Assembly: GCA_949152475.1 (NCBI GenBank)
Contig: OX424570.1
Span: forward strand, 27,958,694-28,022,693
Source: Terebella lapidaria
Lineage: Eukaryota; Annelida; Polychaeta; Terebellida; Terebellidae
Length of the DNA: 64,000 bases
Direction: 5' to 3'
This document shows positions 10,174-20,136 of the stretch, one piece after another. A program made the position numbers and the translations under genes. The notes beneath the pieces are model-generated. The model was not told where the DNA came from. It worked only from the letters and a program-made list of their open reading frames with translations, and searched no databases. Positions within the stretch are counted from its first letter, which is position 1. Every line of letters starts with the position of its first letter.

Positions 10174-11907
10174 TCAAGGCAGAGGGTACGCATCCTTCCG
10201 GGTGACTTCATTTAGACGGCGGTTGTTGACACAACTGACGACCTCCACCTCCTTCTCCGTCAAGTCAGGATGCATTCCCTCCAGGAGCGGTTTTAGATGC
10301 TCCGGGCACTCTGGTGTCTTCGTCGACGATTCTGCGTGCATGGCGTGCACTCTGGTTTCGGGCTGCTCAGGCGTCCGGTTCCGCCACTTGGTGGAGTTTG
10401 GTGTAAGGGGCTCATGCACCCTCCCGCTCTCCTCCCGGTACCACTGTTCCCTTTTAGGTTCATTCTGGGTTGTTTTCCCTCCATCGGGACGAAATCCCAG
10501 GTCGATCACGGCCTCTATTCCGTGAAGCTCGGCTAGGATGGTCCCCATCAGCACAGTGCAAGCTCCAGCGCCGGCGTTCAGAAGTACCACCGGTACCAGG
10601 CGTCCTCGGGGTCGTACCAGGGCTCGTCCCACTACGAGGGGGTCGTCCTCCAACGGCTCTCTTGCGGACTGCACGAGGCCGGCCTTCGGAACTCCTCCCT
10701 CACTTCCTGTCAGCTTGAGGTCCACCATCATCTCTGAAAAGGGTGGCAAGACGACCGTCTCCTCCGTCACCAGTGTGTAGACGGCGTCCTCGTGGCCCGA
10801 GCTCATCACTACGGTAGTGTCGCCCACCTGCCACTCGCCCTTACGCAGATCCAGCTGTCCCCCAATCTGTTGAAGTACATCAAGCCCCAACACTCCCGGG
10901 ATCCCTAGTTTGGCTACCAGTACATCTGCCGACACGAGTCGTGTGCCCAGTAGAAGTTGAACTGTCATCTCTCCTTGAACCTGTAAGTAGTCTCCGGTTG
11001 CTGCCCGTAACCTTATTCTCGTCGGCCTTATCATTGCTTTATGTTCGTCATCCATTTGGTCGAAGAGACACTCGTCCAGAACGGTGGAAGAGGCACCCGT
11101 GTCCACCAACATACGAGTCGCCTTCCCCATAACGTGGCACGCCGCATACCACGCCAATGTGCCTCGGGCACCGGCTGACAGCGACACCACCTGGCCATTT
11201 CTGTCAATCTTAAGAGAGCTGCCACTCTCCTCAGGGACGCCGCCCTGGATAAGTACTGAGTCGTCCACCCACAGTGATGCACCACCCTGGTCCTCTCTGT
11301 CAGTCTTAAGGGAATCACTCCCCTCGGAACCGCCGCTCCGGATAAGTAATGAGTCGTCCACCAGCAATAGCTGCTGCGCTGGCCCCTTGGTCATTCCGCT
11401 CCACCGGCCCTCCGTCTCCTCTTTCACGGCCGCTTGTGGTTCAGTTGCATAGGGGGGTCCCTGCTGTTTCGCAGCCTCCAGCCTCAAGGTTGTAACCTGT
11501 TGGTTCTCCTTGCTGCTAGCAGAAACCTCGTTGATGTCTCCGTGGGTCCCCAGATGCTCCACGGCTCCATCGGTCTGCATTTCGTCGACGTCTCCGCGGG
11601 TCATTAGACGCTCCACGGCTCCATCGGTCTGCATTTCCTTGACGTCTCCGCGGGGCATTAGACGCTCCACGGCTCCATCGGTTTGCTGTACATTGGCACT
11701 CCCGTCTGTGTTGACAGGCTTGCCCTCCAAATAGTCGAGAATTCGATCCTCGAGCTCCTCCTGCGCCCATCCAGTTACTTCGGATGCACACCGGAAAAAC
11801 CTATTAAAAATCTGTGAAACTAAAAATTCCCCCCTGGCAATGTGTTCTTCACGTCTTCGTCGAGCTTCTCGCCTGTGAAGCCGTGCACACACCTGCCAAT
11901 GGCCCAT
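10174..11907 (-). CDS. Protease (retropepsin) and start of pol, LTR element copy 1
   Basis: A 577-residue frame in a different register from gag. An N-terminal basic/acidic region with a short repeated module (TDGAVERLM-type) precedes an aspartic protease domain: LVDTGASSTVL carries the catalytic Asp-Thr-Gly, and GVLGLDVL is the second conserved patch of retropepsins. Near its end a peptide resembling the RT motif RRLNEVTRKDAYPLP appears, but the polymerase core does not follow. A further short stretch near 10030-10130 recalls the RT/RNase H connection. The enzyme would process Gag and Pol in the particle. Confidence 0.8.
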   Translation of the reverse strand: MGHWQVCARLHRREARRRREEHIARGEFLVSQIFNRFFRCASEVTGWAQEELEDRILDYLEGKPVNTDGSANVQQTDGAVERLMPRGDVKEMQTDGAVERLMTRGDVDEMQTDGAVEHLGTHGDINEVSASSKENQQVTTLRLEAAKQQGPPYATEPQAAVKEETEGRWSGMTKGPAQQLLLVDDSLLIRSGGSEGSDSLKTDREDQGGASLWVDDSVLIQGGVPEESGSSLKIDRNGQVVSLSAGARGTLAWYAACHVMGKATRMLVDTGASSTVLDECLFDQMDDEHKAMIRPTRIRLRAATGDYLQVQGEMTVQLLLGTRLVSADVLVAKLGIPGVLGLDVLQQIGGQLDLRKGEWQVGDTTVVMSSGHEDAVYTLVTEETVVLPPFSEMMVDLKLTGSEGGVPKAGLVQSAREPLEDDPLVVGRALVRPRGRLVPVVLLNAGAGACTVLMGTILAELHGIEAVIDLGFRPDGGKTTQNEPKREQWYREESGRVHEPLTPNSTKWRNRTPEQPETRVHAMHAESSTKTPECPEHLKPLLEGMHPDLTEKEVEVVSCVNNRRLNEVTRKDAYPLP

Positions 11908-11930
11908 ACGGTTGGGGGCTGGTGTGAGCC

Positions 11931-14411
11931 CTACCGGTTTTCCGACTCCTCGTCTGTCAAACTGTTCCGCTCACCAATCTCCTCGATTAGTCGACTCAAG
12001 CGCTCCTCCTTGGTCCGAGGTGGCGGCCGATCTGGACACTGGTACTTCCGATGACCCGGCTTCCCACAGTACCAACAGTCATCTGGTCCCGGCCTAGCGC
12101 TTGGTCCCTTGTTCTCAGCAGTGGCGGCCCTCGGCTTGATGGATAGCACCTGCTCACACAGCTCGATTAGTCGATCCAGCTTCCTGTCTTGGCTCTCAAA
12201 GAGCCCCTTGAAGTAGGGAAGTCTGGGTAGACCCGCTACGTTCGGCTGGTTGCTCTGCTGCCCACTGGTGGTAATCTCGCCTCCCTGCTGGTTCTTCAAT
12301 AGCTGTAGGACCCGTCCTAGAGTTGGCTCGGAGTCCTCCGACTCTATGGACATCACCGGCTTCCCAGGCTTGGGTTTGACACATTCGTACTGGGTCACGA
12401 ACGCTATGGCCTCCTCCATGGTCTTCATCTTCCTCATGAGCGCCATCACCTTCATGTCCCCATCTGGATGGCCCTTCCAGAAGTGGTCTAAGGCGATAGC
12501 CTCCTGAGCTGCGGAGTTCAGATCCGGATAACCACGGCCGGCCAGTCGCTGCAACTCATAGCCGTACTGCTGGGGTGTCTCTGCCTTCCTGCGGGTTCTC
12601 TGTCCCAAGGTCGCCTTGTAGGACTCCTCCTGACAGTCAGGGTCGAATCGTAGGGTCAGCTTGTTGGTCAGAACGTCGATGTCCCTCCGGTCTGCAGGAC
12701 TCAGGCTGGTCAGCATTCGTCGCGCCTCTCCTGTCAAGCTCCCGGCTAAGTAGACGCCCTGTTCCCGCTTGCTCCATCCGTTGACCTCTGCGATGACGTC
12801 AAAGTGGGCCCGGTACACCGGCCACTCTATGGAAGTCCCATCGAACTTGTCAGGGGTCAGCATCTTCCGGTTCCTTCTGCCGTTCTGATTCCAGGCTGTG
12901 CTGTCCTCGGACGACGAGTCCTCCTGCCTCCGTCTCGGCCTAGGGCTTCGTCGGTGCAGCGGCGGTCCCCGCCTCGGTGGTCTCCTCCCCCGTCCTGGGT
13001 AACCATGGCTGCTGTCGGTCCCTCCATCAGATGAAGGCCCCTCATCGCCCGATGATGAGAAAGGGTGCTGTCTCCGGCCTCCCTGGGTGACTGAAATAGA
13101 AGCTGGATTTCTCCAGGAGGCTGGCTGTCTCGGTTGTCGACTGGGTGAAGACCTCTCTCTTCCGCGAACGCTGTCTTCCGCGAACCTTCCGCGAACGGAC
13201 TCCTCCGCCAACAGCTCCCGAAGAAGTTCTTCCGCGAACAGGCCTCTTCCGCGAACGCCGTCTTCCGCGAGTCTTCCGCGAACGGGCTCGTCCGCCAAGA
13301 TGTCTCGGAGACGTCCCTCCACAAAAGATGTACGTCCGCGAACGCCATCTTCCGCGAGTCTTCCGCGAACCGGCTCATCCGCGAATGGTCTTCCCCGTCT
13401 ATTCTGAAAAACTGGAAAGGAAGATTGGTCGCCTGGATCACTCCTTTCGTCGAGCCGCCGTCTGGGTGAAGACTCCTCTCTTCTGCGAACACTCTCTTCT
13501 GCGAGTCGTCCTCGTCCGCGAACGTGGTCGTCCGCGAAGGGCCCTCCCCGGTCACAAGCGTCCTCGTCACCAAAGACTCCCCCTCGCCCACGAGCCCGTT
13601 CATCCACGAAGGATCCCCGGCTGCAAGCGTCCCTGTCGCCGAAGAATGCCTCTCGTCCGCGAATGTTCTCTTCCGTGAAAAGTCCTCTCCCTCTCGAGCT
13701 GCTCTCTTGGGTCGGAGCCCAAGTAACCCGTCCTCCAGTCACTCCCGTTTGTCGACTCGTCACACCAGACCGCTGCCCTGTTGCACCAGACTGCTGCTGG
13801 GACTGGTCCCAAAGCCGTCTCAATGCTGCATTCTCTGGAGGTGCCACACTTGGACTCTGCTCCGGTAGCTGTAGCCGATCCCTCCTCGCCCAGATTTCGC
13901 CGTCCTCCCCGTCCAGATTGACGTACTCCGGTCCCAGCACTCGTCGGAACTCGGGGCCCCTCCTAACGCTCTCAAGGTAGGTTGACCTCTCCCTGTCTCG
14001 ATCGTGCTGCCACCCAGAGTCGTGTCTGAAAAGAAAACGGTTGTCGGGTGTCTGGCTCCGGGGTCTCTGTTGACTAGTCGACTGGCCCATGGAAGGTCTC
14101 GACCTCCCTGGTTGCTCCTCACTCGTCGAAACGTCCCGTCTACCCCTGGCTGTGAAGCTGCTCTTCCGCGAACGGTCGTCTTCCGCGAACGTTGTCTTCC
14201 GCGAACGGTCGTCGGCCTCTTCCGCCAAGGTCGTCTTCCGCGAACGGTGGTCGTCCGCGAACGTCTTCCGCGAACGGTCGTCTTCCTCTTCCGCAAAGGT
14301 CGGCTTCCGCGAACCGCTGTCTTCCTCGTCCGCAAGTGAGGCCGTCCGTGAAGAGTCTTCCTCTTCACCTCCTGTCTTCCCTGGGGCAGTTTCGTCGTTT
14401 TCGCCGGACAT
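11931..14411 (-). CDS. Gag of LTR element copy 1
   Basis: An open frame of about 826 residues starting at the first ATG after the primer-binding site (MSGENDET). The N-terminal half is low complexity, rich in Arg, Ser, Glu and Asp, much of it encoded by the 15-bp motif read in several registers (FAED, RSRK, VRGR words). The C-terminal half holds a Ty3/gypsy capsid-type domain (around WPVYRAHFDVIAEVNGW through MEEAIAFVTQYE) and one CCHC zinc knuckle, CWYCGKPGHRKYQC, typical of nucleocapsid. The protein would form the particle and bind element RNA. Pol follows in another register; this family of elements commonly uses frameshifting or read-through there. Confidence 0.85.
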   Translation of the reverse strand: MSGENDETAPGKTGGEEEDSSRTASLADEEDSGSRKPTFAEEEDDRSRKTFADDHRSRKTTLAEEADDRSRKTTFAEDDRSRKSSFTARGRRDVSTSEEQPGRSRPSMGQSTSQQRPRSQTPDNRFLFRHDSGWQHDRDRERSTYLESVRRGPEFRRVLGPEYVNLDGEDGEIWARRDRLQLPEQSPSVAPPENAALRRLWDQSQQQSGATGQRSGVTSRQTGVTGGRVTWAPTQESSSRGRGLFTEENIRGREAFFGDRDACSRGSFVDERARGRGGVFGDEDACDRGGPFADDHVRGRGRLAEESVRRREESSPRRRLDERSDPGDQSSFPVFQNRRGRPFADEPVRGRLAEDGVRGRTSFVEGRLRDILADEPVRGRLAEDGVRGRGLFAEELLRELLAEESVRGRFAEDSVRGRERSSPSRQPRQPASWRNPASISVTQGGRRQHPFSSSGDEGPSSDGGTDSSHGYPGRGRRPPRRGPPLHRRSPRPRRRQEDSSSEDSTAWNQNGRRNRKMLTPDKFDGTSIEWPVYRAHFDVIAEVNGWSKREQGVYLAGSLTGEARRMLTSLSPADRRDIDVLTNKLTLRFDPDCQEESYKATLGQRTRRKAETPQQYGYELQRLAGRGYPDLNSAAQEAIALDHFWKGHPDGDMKVMALMRKMKTMEEAIAFVTQYECVKPKPGKPVMSIESEDSEPTLGRVLQLLKNQQGGEITTSGQQSNQPNVAGLPRLPYFKGLFESQDRKLDRLIELCEQVLSIKPRAATAENKGPSARPGPDDCWYCGKPGHRKYQCPDRPPPRTKEERLSRLIEEIGERNSLTDEESENR
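13150..14345 (-). repeat. 15-bp motif arrays embedded in gag coding sequence (copy 1)
   Basis: Clusters of TTCCGCGAACG-type units at about 13150-13400, 13490-13680 and 14160-14345, the last close to the 5' LTR. The motif is translated in more than one register, and unit number differs from copy 2. This suggests that the DNA motif, rather than one peptide, is being repeated. Confidence 0.75.
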
Positions 14412-14453
14412 GAGTGATGCTGAGGTTCGTTCCCTGGCAGTAGACCCTCGGGG

Positions 14454-14471
14454 ATCCTGGTCACGGCACCA
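14454..14471 (-). other. Primer-binding site, tRNA-His type (copy 1)
   Basis: Sense strand TGGTGCCGTGACCAGGAT, three bases inside the 5' LTR. It is the reverse complement of a tRNA 3' end including CCA. The acceptor part TCACGGCACCA is that of eukaryotic tRNA-His, and the T-arm part fits tRNA-His genes as I remember them from insects. Confidence 0.8.
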
Positions 14472-14474
14472 AGT

Positions 14475-15369
14475 TGTGACGTTTGGTAATGACTTGTTTT
14501 CGGTGTGGCCCAAAAAACCTGGTTTCTCTGATCGTATAGACTTTATGTAACTCCCGCTCGTTGTGATTCGAGAGCCGTCACTAAATTGGTGTCCCCCAAC
14601 GCTGGTGTATCATCACTCCGTAGCTTACCGGCTTCACTTAGGCAAGAAGCAACTCAGATGTAAATAAATTGAAGATTTATATACATCAAATCAACTTACA
14701 ATTGTATGGCTGGTCACCCACGTGACGTACAAATATGAAGTTCAGACATGGAGCACTGTATGATCACATTTCAAAAATAAATAGTGCACGAGGGCACAAC
14801 TAAAAAGAGTTCTTAGCCGGCGGCGTCTCTCTGTCCCTTCCCGTTGAAGTTTCCCGTCCCGTTTAGTCGAATGGTTTCTCCAGGTAGTCGGTCTAATCCC
14901 GGTTGACTCTAAGGCCCTGAAGAAGGAGTCGTCCGCACGGAGTTCGTCGAGTCCCTTGGCTGTGGCGGTGACGATCTCCCCACGGTCGATGTCGCTGTTG
15001 CAGTGCTCTCAGAGCGGCCGTCCGCTCTCCCTTATATAGCCAGGGTGGCTGCGCGCGCATCTTCGTCCGCGAACGTATCTTCCGCACTCTTCTCCACGTG
15101 GTGAAGACTGCGTCCGCGAACGGTTCTTCCGCGAAGGCTCCTCTTCCGCGAACGGTGCTTCCGCGACTGATGCTTCCGCTGACGATGCTTCCGCAATCGT
15201 GCTTCCGCGAACGGTTCTTCCGCGAACGATGCTTCCGCTGATGATGCTTCCGCAATCGTGCTTCCGCCAACGGTTCTTCCGCGAACGGTGTCTTCGCAAG
15301 TGGACTTTGTAGATCACGTGACCGTTCCTAACGAACGTTTCAGCGCGGCAGTTGCATGGTTTTGTTACA
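14475..15369 (-). repeat. 5' LTR of copy 1
   Basis: 895 bp, paired with 7221-8115. It would contain the active promoter: repeat array about 15060-15294 and TATATAAG at 15031-15038 (minus). The right target duplication TAAC follows at 15370-15373. Confidence 0.95.
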
Positions 15370-17850
15370 TAACTAACAACCAATTATGAAGTATTCTGAG
15401 GGAAAAAAGTCCGTTATCCCATGATATGTTTCTTGTGAGCAGGACCGGTAAGTATGAAAGTATAAAAAAAACCGGTGGTCTCCCCAGTCTAAAAGAGAAG
15501 TATTCAACACAAGCCACCTCCAATTTATAAAATACATAACCCTCTCAGAAAGAAGAGAACAATACGAGTTTCTGATTTGCTGCGACAAGGATATGTTTAC
15601 CACGACTATAGATATGGTTGGAACAAGGATTGCCGACATTCTCAATGTAATGAGCCAGAGCGTCGGACTTTGGTGGCGGGGGGGGGGGGGGTGGGGGGGG
15701 TGGGGGTGGGGGAAGTTTGAGGGGGTACGGGAATTGGCGGCAACGGGTGTTCGAGGATCACTGTAGCACAATGCACAAACGAATAAATTTTCAATTTTTT
15801 TTTCCATGACTCCGGAATATGTTAAGCTTCAGTGCAGCGTTCTTCATTACCTTAGTTGATCAGTGGTCATAGTATATATTTCACAGACTATTGGAATCCA
15901 TCTATCAGAGGTCAGTGTTGCTTGTGTTGTGACTGTTGGCATAAATTTTCTCTATATCGAAAGTATTGTTGTGTCTTCATTATCGAGTCGAGTTACCCGC
16001 GGTGCCCTAGGCATTACAAGTACAAAGCACTTGTCCCCATGTTACGCCGTTTTCTAATCTATTACCTGTACGACTGCACCTGTAGGTTATTGCTTCAGTA
16101 CCGGGAAACAATAATGTTGCACAGACGAAACAAATCTTGCAAACAAATTTGTTCAGGGTAATGAATATCGCACCTCATTGTTCGGGTACTAAGTAGTTTG
16201 GTAATCTTGTCCGAGAATACGAGCGGTCTGGTCATTGCATCATGTGTTCTTATTGTTGTTGGGCGATTAGTATCGTAGTAGAAATAGTCACCATCGTAAG
16301 AATTTCCAAAATTTTACACATATGTGTGGTGACAATCGAGTGCAATCCAGGTACATACGCACGATACAAGACGCTGTAATAATCCACATATTAACCATTG
16401 ATTGTCCGAATACATCGCAAAAACATTTCTTCACAAAGGTCCAAATTTGTGCTTATAAATCCCAAATCGAATTGAGGATGCTTTATCTATTAAATCGTTA
16501 CCTAACATGTTATTATTACATCAATTCGTATTGATCCACCGTCGTCATCTCTTTGATATTCATGCAAATTACTTCATATTCATCATAAACTACTATAACA
16601 GCACTGAAATGCACAATTCAATGGGCACTGTTAACCGGTAAAATTTAAAACTTGCAACAACTTTTCTATGAATCAGAATTATAAGCGGTTTGTAGTTATT
16701 ATCAATAACCTAACTAAACTGATCGAAATCATAATTAACTAAGTTATGTGACCTTTGTTCAGGGTTCATATATCATGTATATGGAATGACAACGTTTGAT
16801 TTGAGGATAAGTATACTTAAATACAAGCAATATGACAATAATACCCACATGCAGTTGAGGAATGAACTCATTCAGGGCCAGAGAGAGCTCAGAATCAACT
16901 ACAGAACAGAAAAAACCCTGATCCCAGACCCGACTCCGTATAATCCCTCGCTTGTTCACTCGGTCGCTCGTCTCATCTAATCTGCTTGCAGCCTCGAGGA
17001 AGATGCAGCCTCCAACTCCCGACCCTTGGTTCCATTCAGATCCTCCCTGGGGCTCCAGATGTAACACGCTTTGTCATACTCATATTTTATGGGATTATCT
17101 TAGATATCTGAAATGCTTTTAATATTGTTGGGCAGTTGTACACTAGTTCCATCTGGACTTTGATATTCTGCTCCCATGAACTCTGTCATCTGGACACGCT
17201 ATGTAATGTAGATCGCCACCCCCCCCCCCCCCTCCCAATAAGTTTGTGTCAGTAGACAGGATGTGAGTAACTTATCAGAATGTTACCAGGATGGACACAT
17301 GTGTTGACACATGTGATATACTTGTATTTGTCTTGTTGTCAGGAGGCGACATACTCAAATACGATTAAAACGGCCCATGGATAGACGCGTTGGTCCGGTC
17401 CTGCAATAGTACCGCAGCATTTGTTTTAAAATTTTTAGTGTCAACAAGCAGATGGAGACAATCACTAACAAAAATATTCCAGTTTGACTGTGAAACGTTC
17501 TCAAATCTCAAACGTTCTCTTCATGGCTGACAACCGCAAAATATTGCGAGTAGGCGGCTTCCCTGGAATTCCCCGACTCTGTGGGGGATGGCTTGTTGAT
17601 ATCATCATGGCTTGAGCACCTTTCCGAAAGATGTCATTCTTGAACGAATTGCCCACCATTCAGATTGTCGGGGAAAAAGTTTCATGCACGTACTGGTTCT
17701 CTTATCAACCGATTTACACAGTATACTCAGATACTTGCGATCACGAAGTTTTGAACATGATTGAATGGGCAGTACTTTTGCAACATTTAACGAGAACTTA
17801 AGGCATATAAGGCGTTTGTATTAAAAGGAATCTCTTCAAATCTTGTAGGT
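15370..17850. other. Spacer between LTR copies 1 and 2, no gene recognised
   Basis: AT-rich DNA with short open frames lacking recognisable domains. It holds a long interrupted poly-G tract (15678-15712), a C tract near 17217-17232, and the inverted partner of the window-start repeat (17340-17555). Confidence 0.6.
17340..17555. repeat. Dispersed repeat, inverted partner of 48-250
   Basis: Reverse-complement match to the window start. The two copies face each other across 17 kb, so this is probably a dispersed family rather than the ends of one element. Confidence 0.75.
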
Positions 17851-18281
17851 AGGAGTCGTCCGCACGGAGTTCGTCGAGTCCCTTGGCTGTGGCGGTGACG
17901 ATCTCCCCACGGTCGATGTCGCTGTTGCAGTGCTCTCAGAGCGGCCGTCCGCTCTCCCTTATATAGCCAGGGTGGCTGCGCGCGCATCTTCGTCCGCGAA
18001 CGTATCTTCCGCACTCTTCTCCACGTGGTGAAGACTGCGTCCCCGAACGGTTCTTCCGCGAAGGCTCCTCTTCCGCGAACGGTGCTTCCGCGACTGATGC
18101 TTCCGCTGATGATGCTTCCGCAATCGTGCTTCCGCGAACGGTTCTTCCGCTAACGATGCTTCCGCTGATGATGCTTCCGCAATCGTGCTTCCGCGAACGG
18201 TGTCTTCGCAAGTGGACTTTGTAGATCACGTGACCGTTCCTAACGAACGTTTCAGCGCGGCAGTTGCATGGTTTTGTTACA
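17851..18281 (-). repeat. Partial 3' LTR of copy 2
   Basis: Matches the promoter-proximal half of the family LTR, including the 15-bp array and the TATATAAG box. Similarity to the LTR begins abruptly after CTTGTAGG near 17850. Confidence 0.9.
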
Positions 18282-18401
18282 ACTCCACCCTTTCTGGAGA
18301 TCAACGTCCCCGTTGATCCTTTCTCTCTCTTCTTTTCTCTTCTTCCTCCTTCTTCGTCTTTTCCTGCCTGTCTGTTGTTTACAGGGCTCTCTCCCTCCAC
18401 T

Positions 18402-19499
18402 TCACTGGCGATCCACCTCGCTTTCGGACGTCTCCGCCAGCCTGTCCCGAGTGTCTGTGTATGCTCGGAGCTGTTCCCGGAGCAGCTTGGTCTCTCGGAC
18501 GTGGGCTCGCAGCTCCTTCCGGTGGCTCTTCTCTCGTTGAGAGGCCTCCCCTCGCAGCTGCAGCACCTCGGCATCGAGCTGTCTCCGCTCCTCCTTGGCT
18601 TGGAGCCGAGCCTCCGCTTGGGTGAGGTGGCGTCGTCCCATGGCTATCGTGGACGCCAGGTCCTCCAGGGCCTTCTCTCCGGCAGTGACCGCTCTGCCCA
18701 GGCCCTCCACATACGGTCGCAGTTGGTCCTCCTCCTCCGGAATGGGCTTGAGGTACCAACTCAGGTCTAGGGGCTTGTGGGTAGGGGCCGAGTCTCTGGG
18801 AACGGGGGGTCCGTCGTCCTCGGGGGTGGGGGCCTCCGAGGATTCCGCCTCTCTCCGCTCCTGCTGAGACTCCGGTTCCTCTTCGCTATTCGGGGGGTCG
18901 TCCTCGGGGTCTGGGGCGTCCTCTGACCTGGGGGCGTCCTCCCGGGGGCTTGACGGCGTGGAGCTGGTCGTCCCGCTGGCCGCAAAGCTGACAGTCTTCA
19001 GCTCAGGGGCAGACACAGTGGACGGACCATCCCGGGGGTCGGACATGGGCGTGTCGGTCGTCGTCCTCCTCCGCCCTGGCTTGAGGGTGTTGCCGCTGGC
19101 ATGCGACGTCTCATGCCGGTCTCTGTCAGCTCGGCGGGCGAATCGCTGGCTGCACATCTTGCAGAGGTGCCGCCCCTCCTTCTGCGTGTGTTTGGTCGCC
19201 ACGTGTCGGCTAAAGTTGGATGCCGTCACGTGGATCCGGCAGGGGCTGCACCAGCGTCGCCCTCTCTCGGTAGACAACTTCCGGGCAGGGGACCGTCGAC
19301 CTCCTCGGGGCTCCTCACGACGCTCCCGGCTCCTCGAGCGCTCCCGCTTCCGGTCAGGCTTGTTTATCTTGGTAGGTGGGTCGCTCATCTTGTCGACTTC
19401 AAGGGGCAGAAAGTCAGCCAAGTCGAAATCTGGAACGTCCCCGAAATCTTCGTCTGCAAATGCGGGTATCTCAATGATCTGCAGAGTTGGTGTGTTCAT
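18402..19499 (-). CDS. Accessory C2H2 zinc-finger/coiled-coil protein of LTR element copy 2
   Basis: A 365-residue open frame, nearly identical to the copy 1 protein (8236-9327): the same acidic start, Arg/Ser-rich stretch, two C2H2 fingers (first with SRHVA-x2-H), long linker and C-terminal coiled coil. It differs by scattered substitutions and a two-residue insertion in the coiled coil. That the frame stays open in this older, otherwise damaged copy hints at constraint before insertion, but two copies are too few to prove it. Confidence 0.85.
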   Translation of the reverse strand: MNTPTLQIIEIPAFADEDFGDVPDFDLADFLPLEVDKMSDPPTKINKPDRKRERSRSRERREEPRGGRRSPARKLSTERGRRWCSPCRIHVTASNFSRHVATKHTQKEGRHLCKMCSQRFARRADRDRHETSHASGNTLKPGRRRTTTDTPMSDPRDGPSTVSAPELKTVSFAASGTTSSTPSSPREDAPRSEDAPDPEDDPPNSEEEPESQQERREAESSEAPTPEDDGPPVPRDSAPTHKPLDLSWYLKPIPEEEDQLRPYVEGLGRAVTAGEKALEDLASTIAMGRRHLTQAEARLQAKEERRQLDAEVLQLRGEASQREKSHRKELRAHVRETKLLREQLRAYTDTRDRLAETSESEVDRQ

Positions 19500-19533
19500 G
19501 GTTGAAGTGATGACGGAATCGTAGGCCGGCCTG

Positions 19534-19541
19534 CTTATATA
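19534..19541 (-). promoter_or_regulatory. TATA box of internal promoter (copy 2)
   Basis: TATATAAG on the minus strand, 35 bp before the ATG at 19499, same spacing as in copy 1. It follows an array of eight 15-bp units at about 19617-19738. Confidence 0.6.
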
Positions 19542-19616
19542 GAAAAGGCGCGGACCAGGGTACCGGGGGAGGGGGGAAAAAGCATTGTCGTGGAACGAAA
19601 TAACGTTTTTCGCTTG

Positions 19617-19738
19617 CTTCCGCGAACGGTTCTTCCGCGAACGCTGCTTCCGCGAACGTGCTTCCGCGAACGGTACTTCCGCGAACGCTGCTTCCGTGAA
19701 CGCTGCTTCCGCGAACGGTTCTTCCGCGAACGCTCCCG
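19617..19738 (-). repeat. 15-bp repeat array at the internal promoter (copy 2)
   Basis: About eight TTCCGCGAACG units, versus six in copy 1, in the same place relative to the TATA box. Unit number therefore varies while position and sequence are kept. Confidence 0.85.
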
Positions 19739-20099
19739 TCGTCGTTTACATCGTTTGGACTGCATTCCCGCTGTTTTCCACTCGTCCCTCGTCATCACTG
19801 GGGGTCCGGACTGGGGTCACATCGTCCGGATTGGGTATCCAGGTGTCAGTTTGAAGGATAAACCAGCACCTTTTTAAATTGTTGATGGTCCCGGGCTCCA
19901 GAATATCCATCGCCACCCTTTCTAGCCGATGGCTCACCGGTCGTGGGGGGCTCCGGTCTTCAGGTAGGGACTCCTCGGTCGGCTCTGCAGTCGTCCTCGG
20001 GTCCTCCTGGCGGCGCACCTCCCAGATCTGGAATATCCCGACTCCATCTCCGCAATAGTGATCTTCCATCAAGGGCTCAACAGGGACCTCCAATAGATG

Positions 20100-20103
20100 G
20101 ATG

Positions 20104-20134
<31 letters not shown>

Positions 20135-20136
20135 TT
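20100..20136 (-). repeat. GATA microsatellite forming the LINE 3' tail
   Basis: About nine GATA units on the plus strand at the 3' end of the LINE, next to the target duplication. Simple-repeat tails are usual in several non-LTR clades. Confidence 0.85.

Larger units (their letters stand above)
7221..15369 (-). mobile_element. Ty3/gypsy-type LTR element, copy 1 (family with zinc-finger 3' gene)
   Basis: An 8149-bp element read on the minus strand. Its 895-bp LTRs (7221-8115, 14475-15369) start TG and end CA and are flanked by the duplication TAAC (7217-7220, 15370-15373). Order in the sense direction is 5' LTR, tRNA-His primer-binding site, gag, protease, a short pol remnant, an internal promoter, a zinc-finger/coiled-coil gene, polypurine tract and 3' LTR. 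Reverse transcriptase, RNase H and integrase are almost absent, so it is presumably non-autonomous and moved by a fuller relative. The two LTRs differ at about one site by eye, so insertion is very recent. Gag, protease and zinc-finger frames look open. Confidence 0.93.

Noticed and set aside
14454-14471. Possible tRNA-His gene fragment
   Set aside because: Only the 3' 18 bases are present, exactly at the LTR edge in both families, which is what a primer-binding site looks like.
17523-17640. RRM-like peptide (ADNRKILRVGGFP) in the inverted repeat
   Set aside because: Only a dozen residues look domain-like, the frame does not continue, and the partner copy at 48-250 does not preserve it.
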